Source: Lasioglossum baleicum
Lineage: Eukaryota > Arthropoda > Insecta > Hymenoptera > Halictidae
Assembly (NCBI RefSeq): GCF_051020765.1
Contig: NC_134930.1
Span: forward strand, 372,001-436,000
Reading direction: 5' to 3'
Length of the DNA: 64,000 nucleotides
Within the stretch, counting starts at the first letter, position 1. Each line of letters opens with the position of its first letter. A program made the position numbers and the translations under genes. This document shows positions 63,580 through 64,000 of this stretch, one piece after another. The notes below the pieces were generated by a model. That model was not told where the DNA came from, did no database searches, and saw only the letters and a program-made list of their open reading frames with translations.

Positions 63580-64000
63580 TATGAAATCTGCATTTTTTCG
63601 ATTTTCTTCGTGTTTTTCATTTTTTACAACCATAGTTTGCAACGGAAAAATCTGAAAATGATACCTAATATGTGGCTTGGTATCCGAAATGTGTCAGATT
63701 TTTTCAGAATTTTTAATTGTCAATATGTAGGGAAAATGGGCCAAAAACTGGCATTTTGATTTTTCTCAATAATTACCTTTACAGATGAGATATGGGGCTG
63801 AAACTTGACAGAGAGGGTTTTTTTGGGTAGGTTATCGAATGGTTCAAGCTCGATTAAAATCCCGCCGGGGGCGAATTTCACCCGGCTATTTTCTTTTCAT
63901 AATTAGTGAACTTTGAGCGCGGATATCTCGGAAACTATGCGAGATAGCGAAAAGCTGAATCCAATTAATCTTGTGGCACATTTTGCCAGCTTTAATTAAC
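63580..64000. repeat. Diverged repeat arms at the window edge
   Basis: 63580-63895 resembles the 50890-51200 arm (TCTGCATTTTTTCGATTTT, GGGAAAATGGGCCAAAAACT), ending in CCCGGCTAT. 63896-64000 resembles the half-palindrome at 47705-47810 (GAGATAGCGAAAA, GCCAGCTTTAATT). The elements continue beyond the window. Confidence 0.65.

Overview
This window looks like transposon-packed heterochromatin or an intergenic repeat cluster from an arthropod, most likely an insect. The evidence is AT-rich spacer, three LTR-retrotransposon superfamilies side by side (Ty3/gypsy, Ty1/copia, BEL/Pao), Helitrons carrying a PIF1-like helicase remnant, and many foldback DNA transposons of hAT, Tc1/mariner-like, PIF/Harbinger-like and Transib-like type. 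A hymenopteran host is plausible but the sequence does not prove it. I found no intact host gene, tRNA or rRNA gene.

Layout. 1-9.7 kb: spacer with foldback elements (765-1273; 6445-6620; 6685-7350) and old repeats, one of which (4541-4800) preserves the empty site of the gypsy element further right. 9.7-12.3 kb: an inverted-repeat element containing a Helitron (10230-11837). 14.9-15.2 kb: a nearly perfect 129-bp-arm palindrome. 15.4-25.4 kb: a gypsy element with equal-length 1067-bp LTRs. Its 5' LTR is split by a 2463-bp hAT-like element that landed on the TATA box, and its integrase has lost the two catalytic aspartates. 26.6-27.0 kb: a remnant of a multicopy gene family of unknown function. 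29.95-34.77 kb: a structurally complete copia element with a 1397-codon polyprotein and LTRs that look identical. 35.6-39.25 kb: a large inverted-repeat element with TAA target duplication. 39.5-43.1 kb: a palindromic TA-flanked element that contains another fragment of the same unknown gene family and is itself split by a second Helitron (39826-41322). 45.3-51.2 kb: nested foldback elements, one with a minisatellite in its loop. 51.2-55.1 kb: a decayed copia element split by a foldback element. 55.1-56.0 kb: a Transib-like element. 56.05-61.9 kb: a hAT-like foldback element holding a tandem BEL/Pao structure (LTR-gag-LTR-gag-LTR) and a solo LTR, all sitting in an older copia remnant (up to 62.6 kb). 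62.6-64 kb: spacer, a truncated Helitron and repeat arms.

Most boundaries are supported by target-site duplications: AGAT, CTATATAA, ACTTT, TAA (twice), TA (several), CGGCG, TTGAAAAG, ATTGT and GTACA. In four cases a paralogous copy elsewhere in the window shows the uninterrupted site. The most unusual signal is an array of six 33-nt stem-loops inside each gypsy LTR (18585-18878 and 25025-25318), in which both strands of two stems change together between units. That is the signature of a selected RNA (or cruciform) structure rather than of a selected primary sequence.
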